The notes: generated by a model from the sequence alone, not told the origin. A stretch of DNA of 13,057 nt from an uncultured Burkholderiales bacterium (GCA_903898725.1 CAIUGQ010000263.1:1-13057), one strand, 5' to 3'; counted from the first letter of the stretch, positions 1-7,786 are shown. Translations and numbers: made by a program.

Positions 1-1895
1 GTCGCGGCGAGGATGCCGGGTCGATCGCACGGCGGGCCCTCGAGGTGGCGCAGCGGCTGGGCACGGCGCAGCCCGAGGGCCATGCCGTCGGCCTGGCCGC
101 CGCCGCCGCCCGCCTCGCACGCGACGGTCTCTCCCCGTCCGCCGTGGCACTCGCCCTCGGCACCGCCGGCGCCGCCCTGGCGCGGGCGACCGGACTCGTG
201 CCGCGCGACAACCAGTACCGCTGCGCCGCCCACCTGCTCGCCGAACGCCTGGTCGAGCTCGACACCGGCGAAGGCAAGAGCGTCGCGGTGGCGCTCGCCG
301 CCGGGGTCGCGGCACTGGCCGGCGCGCCGGTCCACGTGCTGACCGCCAACGACTACCTGGCCGGCCGCGACGCGCAGACCTTCGCGGGCTACTACGGCGC
401 GCTCGGGCTGCGGGTCGCGTCGGTGGCCGAGTCGATGGAGGACGACGCGCGCCGCGCCGCCTGGGATTCCGATGTCGTCTACGCGACCGCCCGCGTGCTC
501 GGCTTCGACGACCTGCGCGACGGTCTGGCCGACGGGGCGCCGGCGCGGGTCGCGCGCGGTCTGTGCGTGGCGATCGTCGACGAGGCCGACGCGATCCTGC
601 TCGACGAGGCCCGCACGCCGCTGATCGTGGCCGAGGGCCGGCCCGATCCGGCCCAGCGCGCCCGCGCATGGCGGGCCCTCGACCTCGCGCGCCGGCTCTC
701 CATGGACACCGACGCGGTGATCGACCCCGCCGTCTCCAGCGCCCGGCTGACGCCCGCCGGCCGGGCCACGCTCGAGGCGCTGGTGCGGGCCGACGCCGAC
801 GACGGCGGCGAAGCCGTGGGCGCCGAGGACATGGGCCTCGAGGCGCGGCTGCGGGTCGAGCTCGTCGAGCAGGCGCTCGTCGCGCTGCACGTGCTGCGGC
901 GCGACGTCCACTACGTCGTGCAGGAGCGCGAGGTGGTGCTGGTCGACGCCACCACCGGCCGCCCGTCGCCGGGGCGCGTGCTGTCGCGGGCGCTGCACAC
1001 GCTCGTCGCGCTCAAGGAGCGCGTGCCGGTGCCACCGGCCACGCACGTGCGGGCCAGCGTCACCTATCCGCGGCTGATGTCGCGCTACCACCACCTGTGC
1101 GGCACCAGCGGCACGCTGCGGGAGGCCGCCGCCGAGCTGCGCGCCGCCTACGGACTCGCGGTCGTGCGCGTGGCGCGCACACGCGCCTCGGCGCTGCGCC
1201 TCGCCCCGGCGCGCCTGTTCGCCGGTCGCGATGCACAGTTCGACGCGGCGATCGCGCGCTCGGTGCGGCTCGCGGCCCGCGGCCGCTGCGTGCTGGTGGC
1301 GACCGACTCGGTCGCCGACTCGGCCGCGCTCGCGGCCCGCTTCGAGGCCCGCGGCGTGGGGGTCGTGGTGCTCGATGCACGCCACGACCAGGACGAGCAC
1401 GCCCGGATCGAACGCGCCGGCGACGCCGGCCGGATCACGGTGGCCACGCAGATGGCCGGCCGCGGCACCGACATCCGGCTCTCGTCCGAGGCCGCCCGCG
1501 CCGGCGGCCTGCACGTGCTGAGCCTGCAGCACAACCGCAGCGCGCGGATCGACCGGCAGGTGATCGGCCGGGCCGCCCGCCAGGCCGATCCGGGCAGCGC
1601 CGAACGCTGGCTGCGCCTGGACGATTCGCCGCTCGAGCCGATCCGGCTGCCCGCGGCGCTCGGCACCCTCGCACGGCTGGCCGGGTGCGTCGCCGAGCAG
1701 GCCGGCCGTAGCGGTCCGGGCCCGGCCGGGCTCGCCCGCTGGCGCGGCCGCCTCGTCGATGCCGTCTGGACGGGCTGCCAGCGATGGTGGCGTTGGGAAG
1801 ACAGGCTGGTCCGGACCGAGGCGCTCGGGCACGACCGCCGCTGGTCAAGGCGGCTGCATTTCGCTACAGTGGCCACATCCGAGAATAAGCAGTAG
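1..1895 (+). CDS. SecA-like ATPase (accessory SecA paralogue), 5' end outside window
   Basis: The frame is open from base 3 to TAG at 1893-1895 (630 residues visible) with no stop upstream, so the start is probably before the window; GTG at 45 is an internal alternative. SecA motor motifs appear in order: Walker A DTGEGKS (261-281), NDYLAGRD, a GFDDLRD motif, Walker B VDEADAILLDEARTPL (from 576), a peptide-crosslinking-like region (RRDVHYVVQ, then TTGRPSPGR), GTSGT, MAGRGTD (1452-1472) and motif VI with IDRQVIGRAARQ (1548-1583). In SecA these couple ATP hydrolysis to pushing unfolded proteins through a membrane channel. Only about 100 residues follow motif VI, so most of the helical scaffold/wing region and the Cys-rich zinc tail of housekeeping SecA are missing. 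Motif VI reads GRAARQADPG where SecA usually has GRSGRQGDPG. It is therefore a divergent paralogue. The adaptor and giant genes downstream suggest a dedicated exporter motor; that role is inferred. Confidence 0.9.
   Translation, partial: RGEDAGSIARRALEVAQRLGTAQPEGHAVGLAAAAARLARDGLSPSAVALALGTAGAALARATGLVPRDNQYRCAAHLLAERLVELDTGEGKSVAVALAAGVAALAGAPVHVLTANDYLAGRDAQTFAGYYGALGLRVASVAESMEDDARRAAWDSDVVYATARVLGFDDLRDGLADGAPARVARGLCVAIVDEADAILLDEARTPLIVAEGRPDPAQRARAWRALDLARRLSMDTDAVIDPAVSSARLTPAGRATLEALVRADADDGGEAVGAEDMGLEARLRVELVEQALVALHVLRRDVHYVVQEREVVLVDATTGRPSPGRVLSRALHTLVALKERVPVPPATHVRASVTYPRLMSRYHHLCGTSGTLREAAAELRAAYGLAVVRVARTRASALRLAPARLFAGRDAQFDAAIARSVRLAARGRCVLVATDSVADSAALAARFEARGVGVVVLDARHDQDEHARIERAGDAGRITVATQMAGRGTDIRLSSEAARAGGLHVLSLQHNRSARIDRQVIGRAARQADPGSAERWLRLDDSPLEPIRLPAALGTLARLAGCVAEQAGRSGPGPAGLARWRGRLVDAVWTGCQRWWRWEDRLVRTEALGHDRRWSRRLHFATVATSENKQ
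1842..1870 (+). promoter_or_regulatory. possible sigma70-type promoter inside the SecA-like 3' end
   Basis: TGGTCA (1842-1847) and TACAGT (1865-1870) each match four of six consensus bases and are separated by exactly 17 bases. They lie in a locally less GC-rich stretch about 40 bases before the TTG start of the adaptor gene. It could give the adaptor its own transcript, but such matches arise by chance and the two genes could simply be cotranscribed. Confidence 0.2.
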
Positions 1896-1900
1896 CTCTC

Positions 1901-1904
1901 GAGG
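1901..1904 (+). promoter_or_regulatory. ribosome binding site supporting the TTG start of the adaptor
   Basis: GAGG lies eight bases before TTG at 1913. The start is supported because translation from this TTG gives a complete signal peptide, while the next in-frame methionine is at residue 137, inside the helical hairpin. Confidence 0.6.
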
Positions 1905-1912
1905 CCAATCCC

Positions 1913-2914
1913 TTGATTTCGTTCGCTCCTTCGCACGGTGTGCGGCGTCCGTTCGCGGCCGCTGCGGCGTTGCCGTTCCTGCTCGCCGCACTGGCGGGGA
2001 CGCCTGCGCTCGCGCAGTCCACCGGCGGGGCGGTCAGGGGGCCGGGCGCACCCCGCCCGGTGCCGCCCGCCGCAGCGCCCGCGCCGCCTCCGGCCACCGC
2101 CGCGGCCCTCGGCTGCGTCATCGAGCCGACCGAGACCGCCGAGATCGCGGCCTCCGCGCCCGGCGTCCTCGAGTCGGTCCGCGTGGAGCGCGGGACCCGC
2201 GTCAAGCGCGGTCAGGTGGTGGCCACGCTGCAGGCCGAGGTGGAGCGCGCGGCGGTCGATGCCGCCTGGGCCAAGGCCTCGGCCGAGTCCGAGGTCAACG
2301 CACTCGCCGCCGCCCGCGACATGGCGAAGCTCAAGCTGCGCCGCATGCATGCGCTGTCGTCGATGGAGTTCGGCGGGCGGCTCGAGCTCGAGAACGCCTC
2401 GGCGGAGTTCGAGATCGCCGATCACCGGCTGCAGCAGGCCCGCGAGGCGCTCGAGGTCGCGCGCCGCGAGCACGAACTCGCCCGCCGCCAGCTCGAGCAG
2501 CGCCAGGTGCGCAGCCCGATCGACGGCATCGTCGCCGACCGCCTGCTCAATCCGGGCGAGCGGGTCGATGGCCGCCCGATCCTGCGCGTGGTCGCGCTCG
2601 ACCGGCTGCGGGTCGAAGTGGTGGTGCCGGCCTCGCGCTTCGGCCGCATCCGCGAAGGCATGGCCGCCACGGTGCGGGCCGACGGCATCGAGGGCGCCGA
2701 GGTCGGTGCGCGCGTCGCGCAGGTCGACCGCTTTGTGGACGCCGCCAGCGGCACCTTCCGTGCGCGGCTCGACGTGCCCAACAGCAGTGGCGCGCTGCCC
2801 GCCGGCGTGCGTTGCCAGGTGGCCTTCGACGACAGCGGCGCGCTGCCGCTGCGGCCCGCCTCGGCACCGGTCGTACCTAAATCCGACACCCCTAAGGTGC
2901 CCGGCAGGACCTGA
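1913..2914 (+). CDS. periplasmic adaptor subunit, HlyD/RND membrane-fusion family
   Basis: A 333-residue adaptor of the family that bridges an inner-membrane pump or exporter to the outer membrane. Residues 1-34 form a Sec signal peptide: basic start, Ala/Leu-rich core, and PALA before Gln35. A Pro/Ala-rich linker follows to about residue 65. The first half of the lipoyl domain is at about 72-110 (APGVLESVRVERGTRVKRGQ), a helical coiled-coil hairpin at about 110-197, and the second lipoyl half starts at VRSPIDGIVADRLL (about 199-212). A beta-barrel-like region follows, and the C-terminus is short and Pro-rich. The start is TTG. The gene begins 17 bases after the SecA-like stop, so the two probably form one operon. 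No pump, ABC transporter or TolC-like gene is visible downstream, so its partner is either upstream of the window or the SecA-like system itself (inference). The mature protein is predicted to be soluble or peripheral in the periplasm, since there is no lipobox at the cleavage site. Confidence 0.9.
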   Translation: MISFAPSHGVRRPFAAAAALPFLLAALAGTPALAQSTGGAVRGPGAPRPVPPAAAPAPPPATAAALGCVIEPTETAEIAASAPGVLESVRVERGTRVKRGQVVATLQAEVERAAVDAAWAKASAESEVNALAAARDMAKLKLRRMHALSSMEFGGRLELENASAEFEIADHRLQQAREALEVARREHELARRQLEQRQVRSPIDGIVADRLLNPGERVDGRPILRVVALDRLRVEVVVPASRFGRIREGMAATVRADGIEGAEVGARVAQVDRFVDAASGTFRARLDVPNSSGALPAGVRCQVAFDDSGALPLRPASAPVVPKSDTPKVPGRT

Positions 2915-2971
2915 CCGGCGCGCCTGATGCCATGCGGCTCTTCGCCGTACGGATCACTGCGAACACAGGAA

Positions 2972-2980
2972 CTTAGTCGC
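2972..2980. promoter_or_regulatory. CTTAGTCGC motif upstream of the first giant gene
   Basis: CTTAGTCGC lies 83 bases before the ATG at 3055. The same nine bases recur at 7787-7795 before the second giant gene. TTAG words look scarce in this GC-rich DNA, so the match between two otherwise dissimilar leader regions suggests a shared activator or promoter element. The binding protein is unknown. Confidence 0.4.
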
Positions 2981-2995
2981 ACTCGGGCCGCCCGT

Positions 2996-3012
2996 ACCGA
3001 CCGGCGGTCGGT
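2996..3012. promoter_or_regulatory. 17-base palindrome, possible operator or leader hairpin
   Basis: ACCGACCG-G-CGGTCGGT is a perfect eight-base inverted repeat around one central base. It lies 43 bases before the ATG of the first giant gene and 15 bases after CTTAGTCGC. As DNA it looks like a dimeric-repressor operator; as RNA it would fold with a 7-bp stem and a 3-base loop. A weaker 5-bp stem (3016-3020 with 3027-3031) follows. Confidence 0.4.
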
Positions 3013-3037
3013 CTAGCCACGAAGGGGTGGCGGCCGC

Positions 3038-3041
3038 GAGG
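3038..3041 (+). promoter_or_regulatory. ribosome binding site of the first giant gene
   Basis: GAGG lies 10 bases before GTG at 3052 and 13 bases before ATG at 3055. Spacing slightly favours GTG. The ATG is preferred because from it both giant proteins have exactly 16 residues before LEPRLLFS. Confidence 0.4.
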
Positions 3042-3054
3042 CGACACTCCGGTG

Positions 3055-6000
3055 ATGTTCCGGACGCGCCCGACTCGCCGCCGGGCGCCTTCCATCGAGG
3101 CGCTCGAGCCGCGGCTGCTGTTCTCCGCGGATCCCGTCGGTGCGACGGACGCGGTGGCGGCCGCATGGGCGGCGTCCGCCGCACCTGAGGCGATCGCATG
3201 GCAGGCGCAGCCGGCGGGCGACCTGAGCGCTGCGCAGGCCGATGGCGAGCGCAGTGCCGCACCGCGCGAACTCGCGCTCGTCGACATCCGGGTGCCCGAC
3301 GCCGCCCGCCTGCTGGCCGAGCTCGAGGGGCAGCGCGACGCGGGTCGCCCGATCGACGTCCTCGTCGTCGGCGAAGGCGACGACGCGATCGCGGTGCTCG
3401 ACGCCGCGCTGTCGGGCGCGGGCGGCACTTACGGTGCCGTCCACCTGTTCGGCCATGGCGAGCCCGGCTCGATGCAGCTCGGCGCCGGCTCGCTCGATCT
3501 CGCCACGCTGCGGATGCGGGCCGGCGAGGTCGCGGACTGGTCGCACGGACTGACCGAAGGCGCGGACCTGCTGCTGTGGGGCTGCGACGCCGGATCGGGC
3601 CCGGCCGGCGCGGCGCTCCTCGATGCGCTGTCGGCACTCACCGGTGCCGACGTCGCGGCGAGCACCGACACCACCGGCGGCCTGGCGGCCGGTGGCAACT
3701 GGGTGCTGGAGGCGGCGCGTGGATCGATCGAGGCCACGGTGCCGATCGGCGCCGCGCTGCGCATCGAGTTCGCCGGCAGCCTGGCGCTCGCGCCGGTGAC
3801 GGGCGAGGTCGCCGTGGCGACCGCGCAGGACTCGCAGGAGGCCTCGACCAACAGCACGGCCGGCCGCCAGGTGGCCGCCAGCGCGGCCGGCACGGTGCTC
3901 GTCTGGGTCGACCCCGACGGCGAGCGGATCCTCGCGCAGCGCTACGCGGCCGACGGCAGCGTGCGCGGCGGGATGATCACGGTCGAGCAGGTCGACGGGG
4001 ACGACGATGACGACGAGGCGCCGAAGATGCCCTCGGTCGCGATGGACGATACCGGCAACCTGCTGGTGGCCTGGTCGGTCGACGGCGAGGCTCGGGCGAA
4101 CTGGATCAGCGCCACCTCGCTGGCCGCCAACGTCACGAACTTCGACGGCACGTCCTTCAAGATCAACTCGGGTGACGGCGATGTGCGCACGCCCGGTCAG
4201 GTATCGGTCGACCTGTCGGCGAACGGCCAATGGGGGGTGGTGGTCTGGACCGAGGTCGACGCCGGCTCGCGCGACATCAGCGCCCAGCGTCTGGCGATCT
4301 CGGGCAGCTCGGGTGCGACGCTCAGCGGCGCGAAGATCGAGATCACCGAAACGCAGGGGCTGACGGACGACCATCCGGACGCCGGCATCGGCAACGACGG
4401 CGCGATCGTGGTCGTGCTGCATGGCGAATGGTCCCTGTTCAATTCGAACAGCGGGATCTACGCCTATCGCGTCGAGGCCGGCTCGAGCGTCGCCACGCCT
4501 GCGGCCTCGACCACCGGCCTGCGGGTCTCGCCGAGCCTGCCGGCCTACACCGATGCGCACGTCTCCCCGGCGTTCGCCCTCGGCGACGACGGTCGCGGCC
4601 TCGCCGCCTGGATCGACACCCGCACCGGGTCCCTGTGGACCCGGGTGATCGGGCCGTCGGGGCCCGTCGGCACCGCCGTGTCGATCCCCCTCGAGTCGGA
4701 CCACGAGGCCGGGCGCCCGAGTGTCGCCGCGGTCGAAGGCGGCGGCTGGGTCGTCGCCTGGGAGACCTCCGTGGGCGGCACCGCGTACGGCATCCGCGCG
4801 ATCCACGTCAACGCCGGCGGTGTCGCGGACGCGGGCGGTGCGTACCACGTCGACCTGAACATGAGCGGCGACCAGCGCGCACCCTCGGTCGCGGTCTCGG
4901 GCAACCGCGTGGTCATCGCCTGGACGGGGCCCGGCGGCGGTCAGTCCGGCGCGTCGGCGCTGGTGATGCGCACGCTCACGCTGGGCGGCGAGATCGCCGT
5001 CGACGCCGTCCCGACCATCGCGGTCGCCGAGAACGCGGCGGCCGCGACCTCGGTCACGCTGCGAGCGTCGATCGACGGTGTCACCCAAACCGGCATCACC
5101 TGGTCGCTGGGCCCCGATACGCCCGCCGGCCTCGTCACCCTCGACGGCGCGAGCGGCGTGCTCACCGTGCTGGCGGGCCTCGACTACGAGACGCTCGCGG
5201 GCGGCATCGATCTGGGCGGCGGTCAGCGCGCGTACGACTTCGACGTGACCGCGACCACCACCAGCGGGTTGCCGCAATCGACGGTGAGCTCGATCCGGGT
5301 CGTGCTGAGCAACGTGGGCGAGTTCGCCGTCGATGCCGTCCCGACCATCGCGGTCGCCGAGAATGCGTCGGCCGCGACCTCGGTCACCCTGCGTGCATCG
5401 ATCGACGGCGTCACCGAGACCGGCGTCACCTGGTCGCTGGACCCTGGTGTGCCGGCCGGCCTCGTCACCCTCGACGGCGCGAGCGGCGTGCTGACCGTGC
5501 TGGCAGGCCTCGACTACGAGACGCTGACTGGGGGCATCGAACTGGGCGGCGGCCAGCGCGCGTACGACTTCAACGTGACCGCGACCACTACCAGCGGGTC
5601 GCCGCAATCGAGGGTGAGCTCGGTCCGGGTCGTGCTGAGCAACGTGAGCGAGTTCGCCGTCGATGCCGTCCCGACCATCGCGGTCGCCGAGAACGCGGCG
5701 GCCGCGACCTCGGTCACGCTGCGTGCGTCGATCGACGGCGTCACCGAGACCGGCGTCACCTGGTCGCTGGACCCTGGTGTGCCGGCCGGTCTCGTCACTC
5801 TCGACGGGGCGAGCGGCGTGCTGACCGTGCTGGCAGGCCTCGACTACGAGACGCTCGCCGGCGGCATCGAGCTGGGTGGCGGCCAGCGCGCCTACGACTT
5901 CGACGTGACCGCGACCACGGGCGGCGGCTCGCCGCAATCGACGATGACCTCGATCCGCGTCGTGCTGAGCAACGTGCACGACCGGGCACCGCAGCTGACC

Positions 6001-7725
6001 GTGCCCGCCACGCTGACCGCGGTCGAGGACGTCGTGCGCGTGCTGTCCAGCGGCGACGGATTGGCCGTGTCGGCCTCGGCGGATGCGGCGGCGACGCGGC
6101 TCGATCTGGTGCTCTCGGCGGATCGCGGCACGCTGACGCTGGGTACGGTCGCCGGCCTCGTGTTCACCGGTGGCAGCGACGGCACGGACGACGCGACGAT
6201 CCGCTTCGGCGGTTCGCCGGCCGACGTCGCGGCCGCGCTCGCGTCGCTGAGCTTTCGGCTGCCCGCCGACGAGTCGGGCAGCGTCACGATCACGGTGTCT
6301 GTCACCGACGCCGGCCTGGTCGGGTCCGAGGTCGCCGGCACGATCGCGCTGACGGTCACCGCGGTGAACGACGCGCCGGTCGCCGGACCCACGACGCCGT
6401 CGCCGGTGTCGCTCGAGCTCGGGGCCTCCGCGACGGTCGGCGTGGCCGCGCTCCTCGCCTCGGACGTCGACGACGGCGCGGACCGGATCGTCTACGAACT
6501 CGATGCGCCGTCCTCGCTCGGCGACCTGCGGCTCGACGGCATCGTGCTCGCGGCCGGAGCAACCTTCACGCAGGCCGACGTCGCCCTCGGGCGCGTGTCG
6601 TTCGCGGCCCGCGAGGCCGGCACCGCGACGGTGTCGCTGCGGCTCGCCGATGCCGGGGGGGCGATGGCGGGCATCACGACGCTTGCGATCGAAGTCAAGG
6701 CGCCGGTGGTCGCGCAGAGCGCGGTGCCGGACGTTCCGGAGCCGGTCCCGGCCCCGGTGGAACCAGTCGCCGTGCTCGCACCCCGCGCCGCCGCGGCGCA
6801 GCCGAGCTTCGTCGCCACGCGCTCCAACGCGTCGTTCTCCAGCCTGTCGTCGGCCGCGCAGTCCGATGGCGGCGATTCGGGCTCCACCCGCAACACGGTC
6901 ACCCAGACCTCGCAGACGACCTCGGACGCCGGCTCGACCGCCGCTGCATCCGGCGCCTCTGCGAGCCCGGCCGTCGCACAGCCCGCAGGGGTGGTGGTGC
7001 GCGTTGGCACCGGCGGCACCGGCGCGGTGGCGGCGGTGGGCGCTCCGGGTGCTTCAGCGCCGGCCGCCTCCGCGGCAGCGGGCGGGGTCCAGACCGGCGG
7101 GTCGGCCCTGGGTGGCGTGCAGGCCGTCGCCGTCGTCGCATCGTTCGCGGGGGCAGCAGGCCCGTCGGGTGCCGGTGCGCAGCTCGGCTGGCACGACGCC
7201 GGGTCGGGCCCCGCGGCCGATGGCGGCGGGGTCGGCGGCATGGGTTCGGTCGGCGGTCCGATCGGCGGCGGCACCGGTGGCACCTGGACGCGGGCGCTGG
7301 GCAGCCAGGGCTCGAAGGCTGTCTTGCCGCTCGACGCCTGGTCGCCGGCGGTCGCGCTGCGGCAGGCCGAATTCCGGGCCGAACTCGCCCAGGCGCGCGA
7401 CGACGCCGCCACGCGCTTCGAGACCCAGCGGACGCTGGTCGCCTCCTCGGTCGCTGTCAGCACCTCGCTGTCGATCGGCTACGTCGTCTGGCTCGCCCGC
7501 GGCGGCGTGCTGCTCACCAGCCTGCTGGCCTCGATGCCCGCGTGGCGGTCGATCGACCCGCTGCCCGTGCTGGCACGGGTCGATGCCCGCGGCCGCGACG
7601 ATGCCGAGGACGACGACTCGCTGCGCGGTCTGCTCAAGCATGCCGCCGACCGGCGTGCGGCCCAGGCCGAGGCCGAGGCTGAAGCCAAGCAGGGGGTCGC
7701 CCAGACCGTGCCGGATCCCGCATGA
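3055..7725 (+). CDS. giant LEPR-XLL / DUF4347 cadherin-like surface protein
   Basis: A 1556-residue modular protein; GTG at 3052 would add one residue. Residues 1-26 are Arg-rich with LEPRLLFSAD at 17-26 and no hydrophobic signal core. DUF4347 spans about 72-243, with His134-Gly and Gly-Cys177. Seven VVW/AQR-type motifs (about 270-645) resemble a seven-bladed propeller, with an acidic run of six residues near 316-321. Three 110-residue cadherin-like repeats follow (646-975); each keeps LDYE but lacks the usual DxNDN calcium linker. Two more Ig/cadherin-like domains reach about 1220. A Pro/Ser/Gly/Ala-rich linker runs to about 1430, then a short helical segment, a membrane segment (about 1462-1506, with VVWLARGGVLLTSLLASMPAWR and DPLPVL) and a charged Ala/Glu tail. 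The architecture suggests a cell-surface or periplasm-spanning adhesin-like protein anchored at its C-terminus. I see no RTX nonapeptides, PEP-CTERM or LPXTG. Function is inferred from domains only. Confidence 0.92.
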   Translation: MFRTRPTRRRAPSIEALEPRLLFSADPVGATDAVAAAWAASAAPEAIAWQAQPAGDLSAAQADGERSAAPRELALVDIRVPDAARLLAELEGQRDAGRPIDVLVVGEGDDAIAVLDAALSGAGGTYGAVHLFGHGEPGSMQLGAGSLDLATLRMRAGEVADWSHGLTEGADLLLWGCDAGSGPAGAALLDALSALTGADVAASTDTTGGLAAGGNWVLEAARGSIEATVPIGAALRIEFAGSLALAPVTGEVAVATAQDSQEASTNSTAGRQVAASAAGTVLVWVDPDGERILAQRYAADGSVRGGMITVEQVDGDDDDDEAPKMPSVAMDDTGNLLVAWSVDGEARANWISATSLAANVTNFDGTSFKINSGDGDVRTPGQVSVDLSANGQWGVVVWTEVDAGSRDISAQRLAISGSSGATLSGAKIEITETQGLTDDHPDAGIGNDGAIVVVLHGEWSLFNSNSGIYAYRVEAGSSVATPAASTTGLRVSPSLPAYTDAHVSPAFALGDDGRGLAAWIDTRTGSLWTRVIGPSGPVGTAVSIPLESDHEAGRPSVAAVEGGGWVVAWETSVGGTAYGIRAIHVNAGGVADAGGAYHVDLNMSGDQRAPSVAVSGNRVVIAWTGPGGGQSGASALVMRTLTLGGEIAVDAVPTIAVAENAAAATSVTLRASIDGVTQTGITWSLGPDTPAGLVTLDGASGVLTVLAGLDYETLAGGIDLGGGQRAYDFDVTATTTSGLPQSTVSSIRVVLSNVGEFAVDAVPTIAVAENASAATSVTLRASIDGVTETGVTWSLDPGVPAGLVTLDGASGVLTVLAGLDYETLTGGIELGGGQRAYDFNVTATTTSGSPQSRVSSVRVVLSNVSEFAVDAVPTIAVAENAAAATSVTLRASIDGVTETGVTWSLDPGVPAGLVTLDGASGVLTVLAGLDYETLAGGIELGGGQRAYDFDVTATTGGGSPQSTMTSIRVVLSNVHDRAPQLTVPATLTAVEDVVRVLSSGDGLAVSASADAAATRLDLVLSADRGTLTLGTVAGLVFTGGSDGTDDATIRFGGSPADVAAALASLSFRLPADESGSVTITVSVTDAGLVGSEVAGTIALTVTAVNDAPVAGPTTPSPVSLELGASATVGVAALLASDVDDGADRIVYELDAPSSLGDLRLDGIVLAAGATFTQADVALGRVSFAAREAGTATVSLRLADAGGAMAGITTLAIEVKAPVVAQSAVPDVPEPVPAPVEPVAVLAPRAAAAQPSFVATRSNASFSSLSSAAQSDGGDSGSTRNTVTQTSQTTSDAGSTAAASGASASPAVAQPAGVVVRVGTGGTGAVAAVGAPGASAPAASAAAGGVQTGGSALGGVQAVAVVASFAGAAGPSGAGAQLGWHDAGSGPAADGGGVGGMGSVGGPIGGGTGGTWTRALGSQGSKAVLPLDAWSPAVALRQAEFRAELAQARDDAATRFETQRTLVASSVAVSTSLSIGYVVWLARGGVLLTSLLASMPAWRSIDPLPVLARVDARGRDDAEDDDSLRGLLKHAADRRAAQAEAEAEAKQGVAQTVPDPA
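4990..5979 (+). repeat. three tandem 330-base repeats encoding cadherin-like domains
   Basis: Units at 4990-5319, 5320-5649 and 5650-5979 have an exact 330-base period (110 residues). By eye they are about 90% identical in protein and also very similar at synonymous positions, for example across the start of each unit (DAVPTIAVAEN). This indicates recent duplication or ongoing gene conversion. Copy number may vary between strains. Confidence 0.93.
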
Positions 7726-7756
7726 CGACCCCGAAGCGTGCGGTTGGCAAAGCGTT

Positions 7757-7773
7757 CGCCGCCCTCGGCGGCG
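7757..7773 (+). terminator. short GC hairpin after the first giant gene, weak terminator candidate
   Basis: CGCCGCC-CTC-GGCGGCG is a perfect 7-bp stem with a 3-base loop, 31 bases after the stop codon. No T-run follows, so it may act only as a 3' stabiliser or pause site. Confidence 0.3.
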
Positions 7774-7786
7774 CACCGGCACGACC

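Noticed and set aside
1148..2473. 441-residue open frame on the minus strand across the SecA-like and adaptor genes
   Set aside because: It crosses two well supported genes and shows no recognisable domain.
2960..2985. sigma54 promoter around the CTTAGTCGC sites
   Set aside because: GG and GC at the required 10-base separation are not present at either site.
3013..5979. 988-residue open frame on the minus strand
   Set aside because: It is an antisense shadow of the first giant gene with the same biased composition and mirrored repeats.
4990..5979. CRISPR array
   Set aside because: The 330-base units are coding tandem domains with no short repeat-spacer alternation.
4230..7682. 1150-residue Arg-rich open frame on the + strand
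   Set aside because: It is an out-of-frame shadow of the first giant; its composition (Arg, Gly, Ala, His) is typical of a GC-rich shifted frame.
7744..7772. sigma70 -35 element TTGGCA after the first giant gene
   Set aside because: At 17-base spacing the -10 position is GGCGGC, part of a hairpin, so no promoter is supported.
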